Notes under the pieces: generated by a model
Databases searched by the model: none
The model's input: only the letters and a program-made list of their open reading frames with translations
What the model was told of the DNA's origin: nothing
Shown: positions 36,848 to 45,466 of the stretch, in pieces
How the letters are laid out: each line of letters opens with the position of its first letter
Numbering within the stretch: the stretch's first letter is position 1
Translations under genes and position numbers: made by a program
Assembly: GCA_002399025.1 (NCBI GenBank)
Contig: DHCV01000026.1
Span: 54,746 to 118,745 of the forward strand
Direction: 5' to 3'
Source: Bacteroidales bacterium UBA4893
GTDB taxonomy: Bacteria > Bacteroidota > Bacteroidia > Bacteroidales > P3
Length of the DNA stretch: 64,000 nt

Positions 36848-38063
36848 TTACAAATTTCTGAACTTGATTCCCAACTTTTAGAAAATACATTCCCGACTTT
36901 AAATTCTGAATTGGTATTTTATAATGATTTTTGGTGGTTTGGTAAGCTGATAACTTCGAATTAATTTCTACCTTGCCTAATTGATTAATGATTTGAAAGG
37001 CAGGATTTTCACTCCCATAGGAAGAGAAGATGAAACTAAGATTATACCTAATAGGATTTTCCAAGAGAATAAGTTTTGGTTGAGATTGAGTAGGGGAAGG
37101 AGTTATGGAAATGGGATAGAAATCATCGGTTGAGGAAGCCAAATAGGAGATAGCAAATGCTAATTCTGATACCTTTGAAAGATAATTAAAATTAATGTTT
37201 GAAATTATATCATTTGAAGTATGGTAAAATGGGTTGAAAGTATATTCATGAATAAAAATTGCTCTTCTTCCCCAAGCATAATATATCCAAGAATCAGAAC
37301 CATCATTACCCTCAGGAGAGATTAAAGGAAGAAGTGAAGTATAGTTAAGTGTGGTATGCTCACAAAAATCAGTAAATATCTGCGAATTATCATAGGAAAT
37401 CAATTTTATTGAATCTTCTTGAATGGAATCAGACTTATAGCCAACCATATCAAGGTTCATCATAGCCGAAATATGTTCATTATATCTATTATTAGATCGC
37501 ATCATTGCAATATTACTTCCATGAAGACCCAACTCTTCTGCTGCATAAAACTCAATACGCAAAGTCTTAGTGGGTTCAATATTATATTTTTGAAATAATC
37601 TTGCAATTTCCAAAATAACTGCAACCCCTGAGGCATTATCATCAGCACCAGGAGAGTTAAGAAAGTAAGTTAAACTATCAAAAGAGGCATAAGAATCGTA
37701 ATGTGCCCCAACAATAAACAATGTGTCAGGATTATGTATCCCTATTTTGTCAGCCATAACATTATATTGCCAGCCTGTATTGATTATTCCTGAATTATAG
37801 GGGTACTCAAAGCTATCCATGTAGAAACTATCGAGCTTTGCATCCCAGCCATAATTAATCAACCTCTCTTTCAAGTAATTTGCAATATCTTTTCTGTTTG
37901 GATTAAAGGCATATCGAGAAGAATAGTCTTGCAAAACCTCAATATTATACCTTAATGAGTCAGGATTTATTTCATTCATATATATCCTCACCTCATTATT
38001 TAGTTGAGCCAGCCCCAAATAAGGAAATAAAGCAAATAATATTATTAACCAATACCGATACAT
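36834..38063 (-). CDS. secreted M28-family metallopeptidase with T9SS sorting domain
   Basis: A 409-residue exported aminopeptidase. Signal peptide 1-19 (ending GLAQ). Zinc ligands are visible in VGAHYDSYA, GADDNASGVAV, AAEELGLHGS, NLDMVGY and FYHTSNDI, so two metal ions should bind. The last about 75 residues (LLENPIRYNLSFIF to KVGNQVQKFVIIGR) are a type A C-terminal sorting domain, recognised by the type IX secretion system and removed or anchored at the surface. It therefore acts outside the cell, trimming peptides. It overlaps the convergent CPBP gene end. Confidence 0.9.
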   Translation of the reverse strand: MYRYWLIILFALFPYLGLAQLNNEVRIYMNEINPDSLRYNIEVLQDYSSRYAFNPNRKDIANYLKERLINYGWDAKLDSFYMDSFEYPYNSGIINTGWQYNVMADKIGIHNPDTLFIVGAHYDSYASFDSLTYFLNSPGADDNASGVAVILEIARLFQKYNIEPTKTLRIEFYAAEELGLHGSNIAMMRSNNRYNEHISAMMNLDMVGYKSDSIQEDSIKLISYDNSQIFTDFCEHTTLNYTSLLPLISPEGNDGSDSWIYYAWGRRAIFIHEYTFNPFYHTSNDIISNINFNYLSKVSELAFAISYLASSTDDFYPISITPSPTQSQPKLILLENPIRYNLSFIFSSYGSENPAFQIINQLGKVEINSKLSAYQTTKNHYKIPIQNLKSGMYFLKVGNQVQKFVIIGR

Positions 38064-38170
38064 AGATTATTTTATTTTTTGGAATTCAAAACTACAAAAA
38101 ATATGAATGGTCAAGAATAAATTGCAAAACTTTTGAATAGAAATCAATCACATGAAATAATCCTTAAACT

Positions 38171-38866
38171 TTATTTTCTAAGTTTGAATGTTATTGGAAG
38201 AGTGAATTGTTGCCTAACTGTCTTGGTTCTTTGCTTTGCAGGATTCCACTTAGGCATAACCTTTACAACTCTAATTGCTTCCTCTCCTAAGCCAGAACCT
38301 GCATCCCTCAAAACCTTAATATTGGTTATTGAACCGTCCTTCTCAACCACAAAGGAAAGTGTTACTGTTCCTTCTGCACCGGTTTCAAGTGCTGCTCTTG
38401 GATAAACTATGGTTTGTGCTAAGAACTCTTGAAGTTTGGCATACCCTCCTGGAAATTCTGCTTCTTCCTGTACCCACACAAAAACCTTATCGTCTTCATC
38501 TTTGATAACTTCATCAGGTACTTCAATAATTATTTTCTTAGGTTCAATAACAATGTTCTTATCTCCAAGAAAATCTTTGATTGTCCATTCCTTTTTAATT
38601 TCTTTGTTGTCATCAACAACATCAAAGGTAGTAGTTGGCTCTACAATTTTTTCAGGTTCTTCCATTTGAGGCTCTTCTTGGGTGATATCAACAATATCAT
38701 CAATCAAGTTTACTACTTCACGGTGGATGATAACTGATTCTTTTTGATCGTAGGAGCGATATTCGAAGGCAAGGATTGAAACGCTAATTGCTACAACTAA
38801 TCCTAATTGAATAAATAAAGCTTTCTTGCTTTCAAGATCGGCTTTTGGGTTTTTCTTTGCTCTCAT
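38171..38866 (-). CDS. tonB: TonB-family energy transducer, copy 1
   Basis: A 231-residue TonB-like protein. Short cytoplasmic N-terminus, transmembrane helix (about 17-34), a periplasmic Glu/Pro/Val-rich linker (EEPQMEEPEKIVEPTT), and a TonB C-terminal domain (EFPGGYAKLQEFLAQTIVYP to QRTKTVRQQFTLPITFKL). It couples proton motive force to outer-membrane receptors. A paralogue lies at 44596-45288. The two share the N-terminal EYRSYDQKES/EYKSYDRKES segment and the whole C-terminal domain. No TonB receptor gene is in the window. Confidence 0.88.
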   Translation of the reverse strand: MRAKKNPKADLESKKALFIQLGLVVAISVSILAFEYRSYDQKESVIIHREVVNLIDDIVDITQEEPQMEEPEKIVEPTTTFDVVDDNKEIKKEWTIKDFLGDKNIVIEPKKIIIEVPDEVIKDEDDKVFVWVQEEAEFPGGYAKLQEFLAQTIVYPRAALETGAEGTVTLSFVVEKDGSITNIKVLRDAGSGLGEEAIRVVKVMPKWNPAKQRTKTVRQQFTLPITFKLRK

Positions 38867-39202
38867 GACTTTTTGGTTTTAGAGGTTATGTATTATAATT
38901 ATCTATTTTTCTGCAATTGTCAATTTAAGAACTATTCTTTATTTCAATCCTACAAGTTATTTTCTTAATAGATTTATTAGTCTTCTTATTTATTAGACGT
39001 AAGTTTAGCAGAAATATTTCAGTTTTTATAATAAAATTGCAAACTATGTGTTTGAAATAATGAAAAATAGTTTTAAAAGCAGGAGGATTTGAAGGGGTAA
39101 ATTATAAATTTTGTTAAATGTCTTGACAAAACATTTATATATCATTACCTTTGTAAACTTTGGAAAAATCAAGCTAATTTTAATAAGAATATATATAGAT
39201 TT
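38867..39202. other. 336-bp divergent spacer between tonB and queA
   Basis: AT-rich intergenic sequence. Apart from the queA promoter at 39123-39153 I see no gene, repeat array or strong hairpin here. TTATTAGTCTTCTTATTTATTAG near 38978-39000 is low-complexity sequence. Confidence 0.5.
39123..39153 (+). promoter_or_regulatory. queA operon promoter
   Basis: TTG (39123-39125), 20 bp, TACCTTTG (39146-39153), 49 bp before the ATG at 39203. Confidence 0.6.
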
Positions 39203-40258
39203 ATGAAGCTATCACAGTTTAAGTACAATTTACCAAAAGAGCTTATTGCCGAAAAGCCTGCTCAGGACAGAGATGCATCTCGTTTAATGGTAATCAATAG
39301 GAAGACCAAGAAAATCGAACACAGATTATTTCCCGATATTTTGGAGTATTTTGATGATAAGGATTTATTTGTTTTTAACGATACAAAGGTTTTCCCTGCT
39401 CGTTTATATGGGACAAAAGAAAAAACTAATGCAAGAATTGAGGTTTTCTTGCTAAGAGAAATTAATCCAGATACTCGTTTATGGGATATTTTGGTTGACC
39501 CTGCAAGAAAAATAAGAATTGGCAATAAATTATATTTTGGAGAAAATGATGATTTGGTTGCGGAAGTTATTGACAACACAACTTCAAGAGGTAGAACATT
39601 GAGGTTTCTGTTTGATGGAACTCATGAGGAGTTTAATAAGGTTTTGCATAAACTTGGCAATACTCCTATTCCTGATGATTTACTTAGGATTAGAGATGTG
39701 ATACCAGAAGACAAAGAAAGATACCAAACAATTTATGCCAAAAATGAAGGGGCTGTTGTTGCTCCAACTGCTGGTTTTCATTTTAGCAAACAATTAATGA
39801 AGAGGATGGAGATTAAGGGTTGTGAGTTTGCTTATGTTACATTGCATTCTGGCTTGGGTAATTTTAGACCAATTGAGGTTGAGGATTTGACTAAGCATAA
39901 GATGGATTCGGAAGAAATGCATGTAAATCAAGAGAATGCCAATATTATTAATAAGGCTGTTGAAAGAGGAAGTAAGATTTGCTGCGTTGGGACAACAACA
40001 ATGAAAGCAATGGAAACATCAACAACAATAACAAAAAAGATTGTTCCTTTTGATGGCTGGTCAAACAAATTTATCTTCCCTCCTTATGATTTTGGGGTTT
40101 CAAATTGTATGGTTACTAATTTTCATCCTCCTTTATCTTCAATGCTTATGATTTCTGCTGCTTTTGGAGGGTATGATTTGATTATGGATGCCTACAAACA
40201 AGCAGTTGCTGAAAAGTATAAATTCTTAACCTATGGTGATGCAATGCTTATCATCTAA
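39203..40258 (+). CDS. queA: S-adenosylmethionine:tRNA ribosyltransferase-isomerase
   Basis: A 351-residue QueA, which moves the ribosyl part of SAM onto preQ1 in tRNA during queuosine synthesis. Signatures: [24 protein letters not shown] at the start, [13 protein letters not shown], the [13 protein letters not shown] loop and [20 protein letters not shown] near the end. Length matches the family. ispD overlaps its last codons, and the kinase/RapZ fusion overlaps ispD, so the three form a tight operon. Confidence 0.96.
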   Translation: MKLSQFKYNLPKELIAEKPAQDRDASRLMVINRKTKKIEHRLFPDILEYFDDKDLFVFNDTKVFPARLYGTKEKTNARIEVFLLREINPDTRLWDILVDPARKIRIGNKLYFGENDDLVAEVIDNTTSRGRTLRFLFDGTHEEFNKVLHKLGNTPIPDDLLRIRDVIPEDKERYQTIYAKNEGAVVAPTAGFHFSKQLMKRMEIKGCEFAYVTLHSGLGNFRPIEVEDLTKHKMDSEEMHVNQENANIINKAVERGSKICCVGTTTMKAMETSTTITKKIVPFDGWSNKFIFPPYDFGVSNCMVTNFHPPLSSMLMISAAFGGYDLIMDAYKQAVAEKYKFLTYGDAMLII

Positions 40259-40952
40259 CAAAAACTATATAATTGTTGTTGCAGGAGGATTGGGTTTAAG
40301 ATTAAAGAGCGATATTCCCAAACAATTCCTTCCAATTTGTGGAAAGCCAATCTTGATGAGGACTTTGGAGAGGATTAGGCAATTTAGTAATGATATAAAT
40401 ATTATTTTAGTTCTTCCCAAGCAACACCAGAATTATTGGCAACTCTTGTGTAGAGAATATGGTTTTGATATTAAACATAAGATAGTTGATGGTGGCAAGG
40501 AAAGATTTTATTCTGTAAAGAACGCTTTGGATACGATTGACATTAATGAAGATGCTATTGTTGGAGTTCATGATGGAGTTAGACCATTGGTTTCTTTGAG
40601 AGTTTTGGGGGAATGTTATGAAACTGCAAGAATTAAAGGAAGTGCCATTCCGGCTGTTAATCCTGTTGAATCAATACGATTTGGGAAGGAAGATATTAAA
40701 AACGATGTTAAAACAATTTCATATAATCGTGATTTGGTTTGGCTTGTTCAAACTCCTCAATGTTTTGAACTAAAAAGATTGAAGCAGGCATACAATCAGC
40801 CTTTCAATAAAAGATTTACTGATGATGCTTCCGTTGTTGAAAGCATTGGTTATAGAGTTGACTTAGTTGAAGGAAACAGAGAAAATATAAAGATTACTAA
40901 CTCAATAGATATTGCTTACGCAGAATTATTATTAAATGATTTCAAAGATTAA
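40233..40952 (+). CDS. ispD: 2-C-methyl-D-erythritol 4-phosphate cytidylyltransferase
   Basis: A 239-residue IspD of the MEP isoprenoid pathway, transferring CMP to methylerythritol phosphate. The nucleotide-binding [21 protein letters not shown], the [10 protein letters not shown] metal site and [11 protein letters not shown] are intact. The start is at 40233 or 40239 inside the queA end; both give the same domain. The kinase/RapZ fusion begins 17 bp before its stop. A sugar-1-phosphate nucleotidyltransferase of MurU type is an alternative that the motifs make less likely. Confidence 0.9.
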   Translation: MVMQCLSSNKNYIIVVAGGLGLRLKSDIPKQFLPICGKPILMRTLERIRQFSNDINIILVLPKQHQNYWQLLCREYGFDIKHKIVDGGKERFYSVKNALDTIDINEDAIVGVHDGVRPLVSLRVLGECYETARIKGSAIPAVNPVESIRFGKEDIKNDVKTISYNRDLVWLVQTPQCFELKRLKQAYNQPFNKRFTDDASVVESIGYRVDLVEGNRENIKITNSIDIAYAELLLNDFKD

Positions 40953-42345
40953 ATACTTATTCCAAAAAACTTTTGGTTGCGAGATAGAGTGGATAGAAAA
41001 GATTTCTGCACATGGTTCCCAAAGAGAGTATTTTCGTTTATACTCTCAAAAAATAACTTGTTTGGCAGCCACAAATGAAGATAAACTTGAAAATATTGCC
41101 TTTTTAGATTATTCAAATCAGCTTTCAGAAAAAGGAATCCGCATTCCAAAAATTTATTGTCAAGACTTAGATAATAATTTATATTTTATTGAGGATTTGG
41201 GAAATACAACCCTATATGATTTGATTGAATTGGAGAAGAAAGGAGAAATATCATTTCAAGAACTAAGGAATTTATATCATAAGGTTATTGAAGAACTGCC
41301 TAAGATACAGATTTTGGCAGGTAAGGATTTTGATTATTCCAATGCTTATCCAAGAAAAGCTTTCGATAAGCAATCAATTGCATGGGATTTAAACTATTTC
41401 AAATATTATTTCCTTAAACTTTCAGGCATTGCCTATAACGAACAAGAATTAGAAACAGATTTTCAAACATTAACTAACTATCTCCTTTCAACCAATTGCA
41501 ACTATTTCCTTTTTAGGGATTTCCAATCAAGGAATATTATGATTTTTAATAATGAGCCTGCTTTTATTGATTATCAAGGAGGGAGAAAAGGTGCTTTGGA
41601 ATATGATTTAGCATCACTTCTCTTTGATGCAAAAGCAGATCTTAAACCAGAGTTTAGAGAAGAATTACTTGAATTATACATTAAGGAGGCAAATAAATAT
41701 ATAGAATTAGATGAGAATAAGTTTAGGAATTATTTCTATGCCTATGTATATATTCGCATAATGCAGGCAATGGGAGCTTATGGTTTTAGGGGTTATTTTG
41801 AGAGGAAAGAGCATTTCTTAAAAAGTATTCCTTTTGCACTAAATAATTTAAAGTATTTGGAAGAAAACATTAATCTTGATGTGAACATTCCATACCTTCA
41901 TAAAATCTTTAATGAAATGACTAATTCTGAAAAATTACAAAATATAGCAAAGCAAAAACTCAAACTTACAATTAATAGCTTTTCATATAAAAGGGGATAT
42001 CCACAGGACTTATCTGGAAATGGAGGAGGTTTCGTATTTGATTGTAGAGCAATACATAACCCTGGAAGATATGAGGAATATAAAAGTTTGAATGGAAGAG
42101 ATAAGTTGGTTATTGAGTTTTTAGAAAAAGAAAATGATGCTCAACTATTCTTTGAGAATTCATTGGAAATGGTTTCTCAAAGCATTAAAACATACTTAGA
42201 TAGGAACTTTACAAATCTTTCTGTGAGTTTTGGTTGTACAGGTGGACAACATCGTTCAGTATTTTTTGCAGAAAAGCTTGCCAAGGCACTTTCTCAAAAC
42301 CCTGATATAGATATTGTTTTGAAGCATTTGGAACAAAATAAATAA
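40936..42345 (+). CDS. APH-type small-molecule kinase fused to RapZ C-terminal domain
   Basis: A 469-residue fusion. Residues 1 to about 325 are an aminoglycoside-phosphotransferase/AmgK-like kinase: FRDFQSRNIM is the catalytic loop (Asp and Asn) and FIDYQGGRKG the metal-binding Asp. Residues about 335-469 are the RapZ C-terminal domain (GGGFVFDCRAIHNPGR, VSFGCTGGQHRSVFFAEKL). In E. coli that domain binds glucosamine-6-phosphate and tunes GlmS; here the RapZ ATPase half is absent. AmgK-type kinases act on cell-wall amino sugars, so this may be an amino-sugar kinase with a built-in sensor (inference). It overlaps ispD by 17 bp. Confidence 0.85.
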   Translation: MISKIKYLFQKTFGCEIEWIEKISAHGSQREYFRLYSQKITCLAATNEDKLENIAFLDYSNQLSEKGIRIPKIYCQDLDNNLYFIEDLGNTTLYDLIELEKKGEISFQELRNLYHKVIEELPKIQILAGKDFDYSNAYPRKAFDKQSIAWDLNYFKYYFLKLSGIAYNEQELETDFQTLTNYLLSTNCNYFLFRDFQSRNIMIFNNEPAFIDYQGGRKGALEYDLASLLFDAKADLKPEFREELLELYIKEANKYIELDENKFRNYFYAYVYIRIMQAMGAYGFRGYFERKEHFLKSIPFALNNLKYLEENINLDVNIPYLHKIFNEMTNSEKLQNIAKQKLKLTINSFSYKRGYPQDLSGNGGGFVFDCRAIHNPGRYEEYKSLNGRDKLVIEFLEKENDAQLFFENSLEMVSQSIKTYLDRNFTNLSVSFGCTGGQHRSVFFAEKLAKALSQNPDIDIVLKHLEQNK

Positions 42346-42385
42346 AATAATAGGATTAAATCGTTTCTTATTCAACAAAATATTA

Positions 42386-42393
42386 TAAATTTG
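42386..42393 (+). promoter_or_regulatory. -7 element of the 42438-44469 operon
   Basis: TAAATTTG, 44 bp before the ATG at 42438. Confidence 0.45.
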
Positions 42394-42437
42394 CAAACTA
42401 ATAGCATTAATAGTAATACTTAATATATTCGAAAGAT

Positions 42438-43073
42438 ATGAAATCAAGAAACATTATTTCAATTGTACTAATTGTTGGAATTTTAGCTTTAATTGTTTTA
42501 TTATACAATAGCATTATGCGTCCTGTAAAGTTTGATGCAGAATACAATAAACGTTCTGCTGAGGTTATCGTAAAACTTAAAGACATTAGAGCTATTCAAG
42601 AAGCATATAAAGGAACCAATGGTAAGTTTTGTGGGGACATTGACTCATTAATTATTTTCCTCGAAACAGGTAAGGTTAATATGGTGAAGAAATATGGTGT
42701 TGTTCCAGATTCTTTAACAGAGGCACAAGCTTTGAAAGCAGGTATAATTAAGAGAGATACTGTTGAGGTAAATCCATTAGAAAAACTTTTGGAAGAAAAT
42801 AAGCTAATCACAAAAGACATAAATGCTCTTAAAAACCTTAAATATATTCCATATTCAGACAATAAGATATTTGATATGAAGGCAGATATTATTGAGAGAA
42901 GTGGAGTAAAGGTTCCAACCTTTGAAGCAACAGCTGATATCTTTACCTACACAAAAGGTATGGAAGAACAAGATGTGATTAATCTTAAAGCAGAAGTTGA
43001 AAGTAAGAATCGTTATGCAGGTTGGAGAGTAGGAGATGTTACACAACCAATAACTGACGGTAACTGGGAATAA
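42438..43073 (+). CDS. membrane-anchored protein of unknown function
   Basis: A 211-residue protein with one N-terminal hydrophobic segment (about 5-26) and a soluble part on the far side of the membrane. KFDAEYNKRSAEVIVKLKDIRAIQEAYKGTNGKF after the anchor recalls pseudopilin-like stalk helices, which also tend to carry an aromatic-Gly turn. No prepilin peptidase site is seen, so a true pilin is unlikely. The DUF3822 gene follows 7 bp later and rsmD after that, so all three are probably one operon. Confidence 0.72.
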   Translation: MKSRNIISIVLIVGILALIVLLYNSIMRPVKFDAEYNKRSAEVIVKLKDIRAIQEAYKGTNGKFCGDIDSLIIFLETGKVNMVKKYGVVPDSLTEAQALKAGIIKRDTVEVNPLEKLLEENKLITKDINALKNLKYIPYSDNKIFDMKADIIERSGVKVPTFEATADIFTYTKGMEEQDVINLKAEVESKNRYAGWRVGDVTQPITDGNWE

Positions 43074-43080
43074 TATCAAT

Positions 43081-43914
43081 ATGGATAAATTTAAATTAGT
43101 TAATTTTGCTAAGTCTGACGACAAAATCATAACTCAGGAGACTGATTTATGTATTTGTATTGAGAAAGATGGTTTCACTTTTTCATTAATAAGTAATTAT
43201 GAAGTTAAGGCATTAGGAGAATTTACCACAAATCTAAATTCCGATATCACTTCTGTTATGTCAAACCTGAGAAGTTGCTTTAACTCAATTGATATTAGGC
43301 TATTTAATTTTGCTAATATTAGAATTATTATCCAAACATCCAAAAATATTTTTGTACCCTATAAACTATACGACAATACTAAAACCAAAGAATATCTTCG
43401 TTCTGTTGCTCTTATAAGTGGGAGCGAGGTTATTTTGGAAAGTATTTCTGATAGATTAGATATTGTTTCTGTCTTTACAATTCCTATGTATCTTCATTCA
43501 GGAATTAAAATACTTATGCCTAAGGCAAAATTTGTCTCTGGACAACAAGTAATGGCTGAATATGGTTTTGAGATTTCAAAACTAACTGGCAATAGTGCTG
43601 TTTTGCTAAAAAGAGATAAATCCTGCGATTTAGTTATTTATAAAGCTAATCAATTCACATATAGCAACACTTTTAATTTTTCAAATGAAAATGATTTGAT
43701 TTACAATATTATTTTTGCATTTGAACAATTGGGTATTGACACAGAAGAAATAACATTTCTAATCACTGGTCAGGAATATACTTTTGAAGAGAAACAGTCA
43801 CTTAGGAAGTATATAAAAAATGTATCTTATTCAAATCCAATGGAAGATGTAAGGGTTGGATATGAGTTAGACGGATTAAATCTACAAAAATATTTTCTTA
43901 CATTAGTAAAATAA
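43081..43914 (+). CDS. DUF3822-type protein
   Basis: A 277-residue protein recognised as the DUF3822 family by its position directly upstream of rsmD, a known Bacteroidota arrangement, and by its overall form. It looks like an actin/ASKHA-type fold with repeated beta-rich halves (LCICIEKDGFTFSLISNY, CDLVIYKANQFTYSNTFNF, GIDTEEITFLITGQ). The function is not known. It is cytoplasmic and has no membrane segment. It is separated from rsmD by 6 bp. Confidence 0.78.
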   Translation: MDKFKLVNFAKSDDKIITQETDLCICIEKDGFTFSLISNYEVKALGEFTTNLNSDITSVMSNLRSCFNSIDIRLFNFANIRIIIQTSKNIFVPYKLYDNTKTKEYLRSVALISGSEVILESISDRLDIVSVFTIPMYLHSGIKILMPKAKFVSGQQVMAEYGFEISKLTGNSAVLLKRDKSCDLVIYKANQFTYSNTFNFSNENDLIYNIIFAFEQLGIDTEEITFLITGQEYTFEEKQSLRKYIKNVSYSNPMEDVRVGYELDGLNLQKYFLTLVK

Positions 43915-43920
43915 ACTCTA

Positions 43921-44469
43921 ATGAGAATAATTGCAGGTGAGTATAGAGGGAGGAGATTAAATCCACCCACTAATCTACCAATTAGACCAACTACCGATTT
44001 AGCAAGAGAAAGTTTATTCAATATTTTACGAAACAAGATTGATTTCGATGAGATTTCAACCTTAGATTTGTTTGCTGGAACCGGCTCAATCAGTTTTGAG
44101 TTTATTTCAAGAGGAGTCAAGCAGGCAACAGCTGTTGATAGTGACCAACGCTGTATTGACTTCATTAAAAAATCATCTAACGAATTAGAAATTGATAACC
44201 TCTTTGCACTAAGAAGCGATGCTTTTATATTCTTGGGGCGTTCTCAAATGAATTTTGATGTTGTATTTGCTGACCCTCCATATGATTTAAAACAAATAAA
44301 CATTATCCCAGATTTAGTTCTTAAAAGCTTTCTTAAACCAAATGGATTGTTTATTTTGGAGCATCCGAAAGATTTTTCATTCACAAATCATAAGTGTTTC
44401 TTGGAACAGAGAAATTACGGAAAGGTTAACTTTACTTTTTTCCAGATTACTGAAAATATAAATCAATAA
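43921..44469 (+). CDS. rsmD: 16S rRNA (guanine(966)-N(2))-methyltransferase
   Basis: A 182-residue RsmD. Motifs in order: MRIIAGEYRGRRL at the N-terminus, RPTTDLARESLFNIL, SAM-binding LDLFAGTGSISFEFISRG, and catalytic FADPPYDL. It modifies 16S rRNA in the assembling small subunit. It is the last gene of its operon, closed by a bidirectional terminator shared with the convergent tonB gene. Confidence 0.93.
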   Translation: MRIIAGEYRGRRLNPPTNLPIRPTTDLARESLFNILRNKIDFDEISTLDLFAGTGSISFEFISRGVKQATAVDSDQRCIDFIKKSSNELEIDNLFALRSDAFIFLGRSQMNFDVVFADPPYDLKQINIIPDLVLKSFLKPNGLFILEHPKDFSFTNHKCFLEQRNYGKVNFTFFQITENINQ

Positions 44470-44532
44470 CTCAATAGTTATTATTATTCAGAGAACTTTT
44501 CTTTAAGTACTATTTGAGTGTTTTATGGAATA

Positions 44533-44575
44533 AAAAAAACATCAAGCAATTAATCACATTACTTGATGTTTTCTT
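44533..44575. terminator. bidirectional terminator between rsmD and tonB copy 2
   Basis: AAAACATCAAG and CTTGATGTTTT form an 11-bp stem, with an A-run on the left and a T-run on the right, so it can end transcription from both sides. Confidence 0.8.
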
Positions 44576-44595
44576 TTGTTTAGGTAAGAAATCTA

Positions 44596-45288
44596 CTATT
44601 GAAGATTGAATGATACTGGTAAAACGAATTGTTGTCTAACAGCTTTTCCTCTTTGTTTTGCAGGTTTCCATCTTGGCATCTCATTAACAACTCTTTTTGC
44701 TTCCTCACCACAACCAGAACCAATATCACGTAATACCTTAATATCAGTTATTGAGCCATCTTTTTCAACAACAAAGGTTAACATTACTCTACCCCTTGTT
44801 CCTGTTTCCTTAGCTTGTTGAGGATACTTTATTGATTTGGATAAGTATTCATTTAACTTTTCAATTCCTCCTGGAAATCCAGCTTCTTCCTCAACAACAG
44901 TAAAGATTTGAGTTTCTTCTTTTAGTTCTTCTTCCTCAACTTCAATTTCTACCTTTGCAATATTAGCTGTTACGTTGGAAGTTTGTTGGAAGCTTGAAAC
45001 GTTAAACTCATTTTCAATTGTTTTTGTGTCATCAACAATCTCAAACTCTGTTGTTTCTGCTTCTGGGATTTCTTCTGGTGGTGGAGGTGGTGCCTCTTCC
45101 TGAGTAGCAATAACAACTTCATCAACTACATCAACAGCTGTTCTATCAATCAAAACAGATTCTTTTCTGTCATAACTTTTATATTCAAATGCGAATATGG
45201 TTATGCTTAATGCAACCACTAATCCTATTTGAATAAATAGAGCTTTCTTTTTTTCAAGATTAGCTTTATCTGATTTTTTTAATTCCAT
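44596..45288 (-). CDS. tonB: TonB-family energy transducer, copy 2
   Basis: A 230-residue paralogue of the TonB-like protein at 38171. It has a Lys-rich cytoplasmic start, transmembrane helix (about 17-33), a linker with a PPPPEEIPEAETTE proline run, and a TonB C-terminal domain (GFPGGIEKLNEYLSKSIKYP to GKAVRQQFVLPVSFNL). The proline-rich linker is more classical than in copy 1. Two copies may serve different receptor sets. It is transcribed alone and ends at the shared terminator. Confidence 0.88.
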   Translation of the reverse strand: MELKKSDKANLEKKKALFIQIGLVVALSITIFAFEYKSYDRKESVLIDRTAVDVVDEVVIATQEEAPPPPPEEIPEAETTEFEIVDDTKTIENEFNVSSFQQTSNVTANIAKVEIEVEEEELKEETQIFTVVEEEAGFPGGIEKLNEYLSKSIKYPQQAKETGTRGRVMLTFVVEKDGSITDIKVLRDIGSGCGEEAKRVVNEMPRWKPAKQRGKAVRQQFVLPVSFNLQ

Positions 45289-45466
45289 TTCCTTAGAGTT
45301 CTATATTTTAAAACTATTTTTTTTGCTTAATTTCAAGTTGCTAAATTACTTCTTTTTTCTTATGCCTACAAATTTTTTCAGAAGTTTTATTAATATTTTA
45401 TGTTAATAACTTTGGGAACTTCTTATCTATAAACGAAGTATCGTGTGTTTTATTGTTCAAAAACTT

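Noticed and set aside
38429..38737. 102-codon plus-strand frame opposite tonB
   Set aside because: Phe/Asn-rich shadow of the tonB linker; tonB itself is clearly the real gene.
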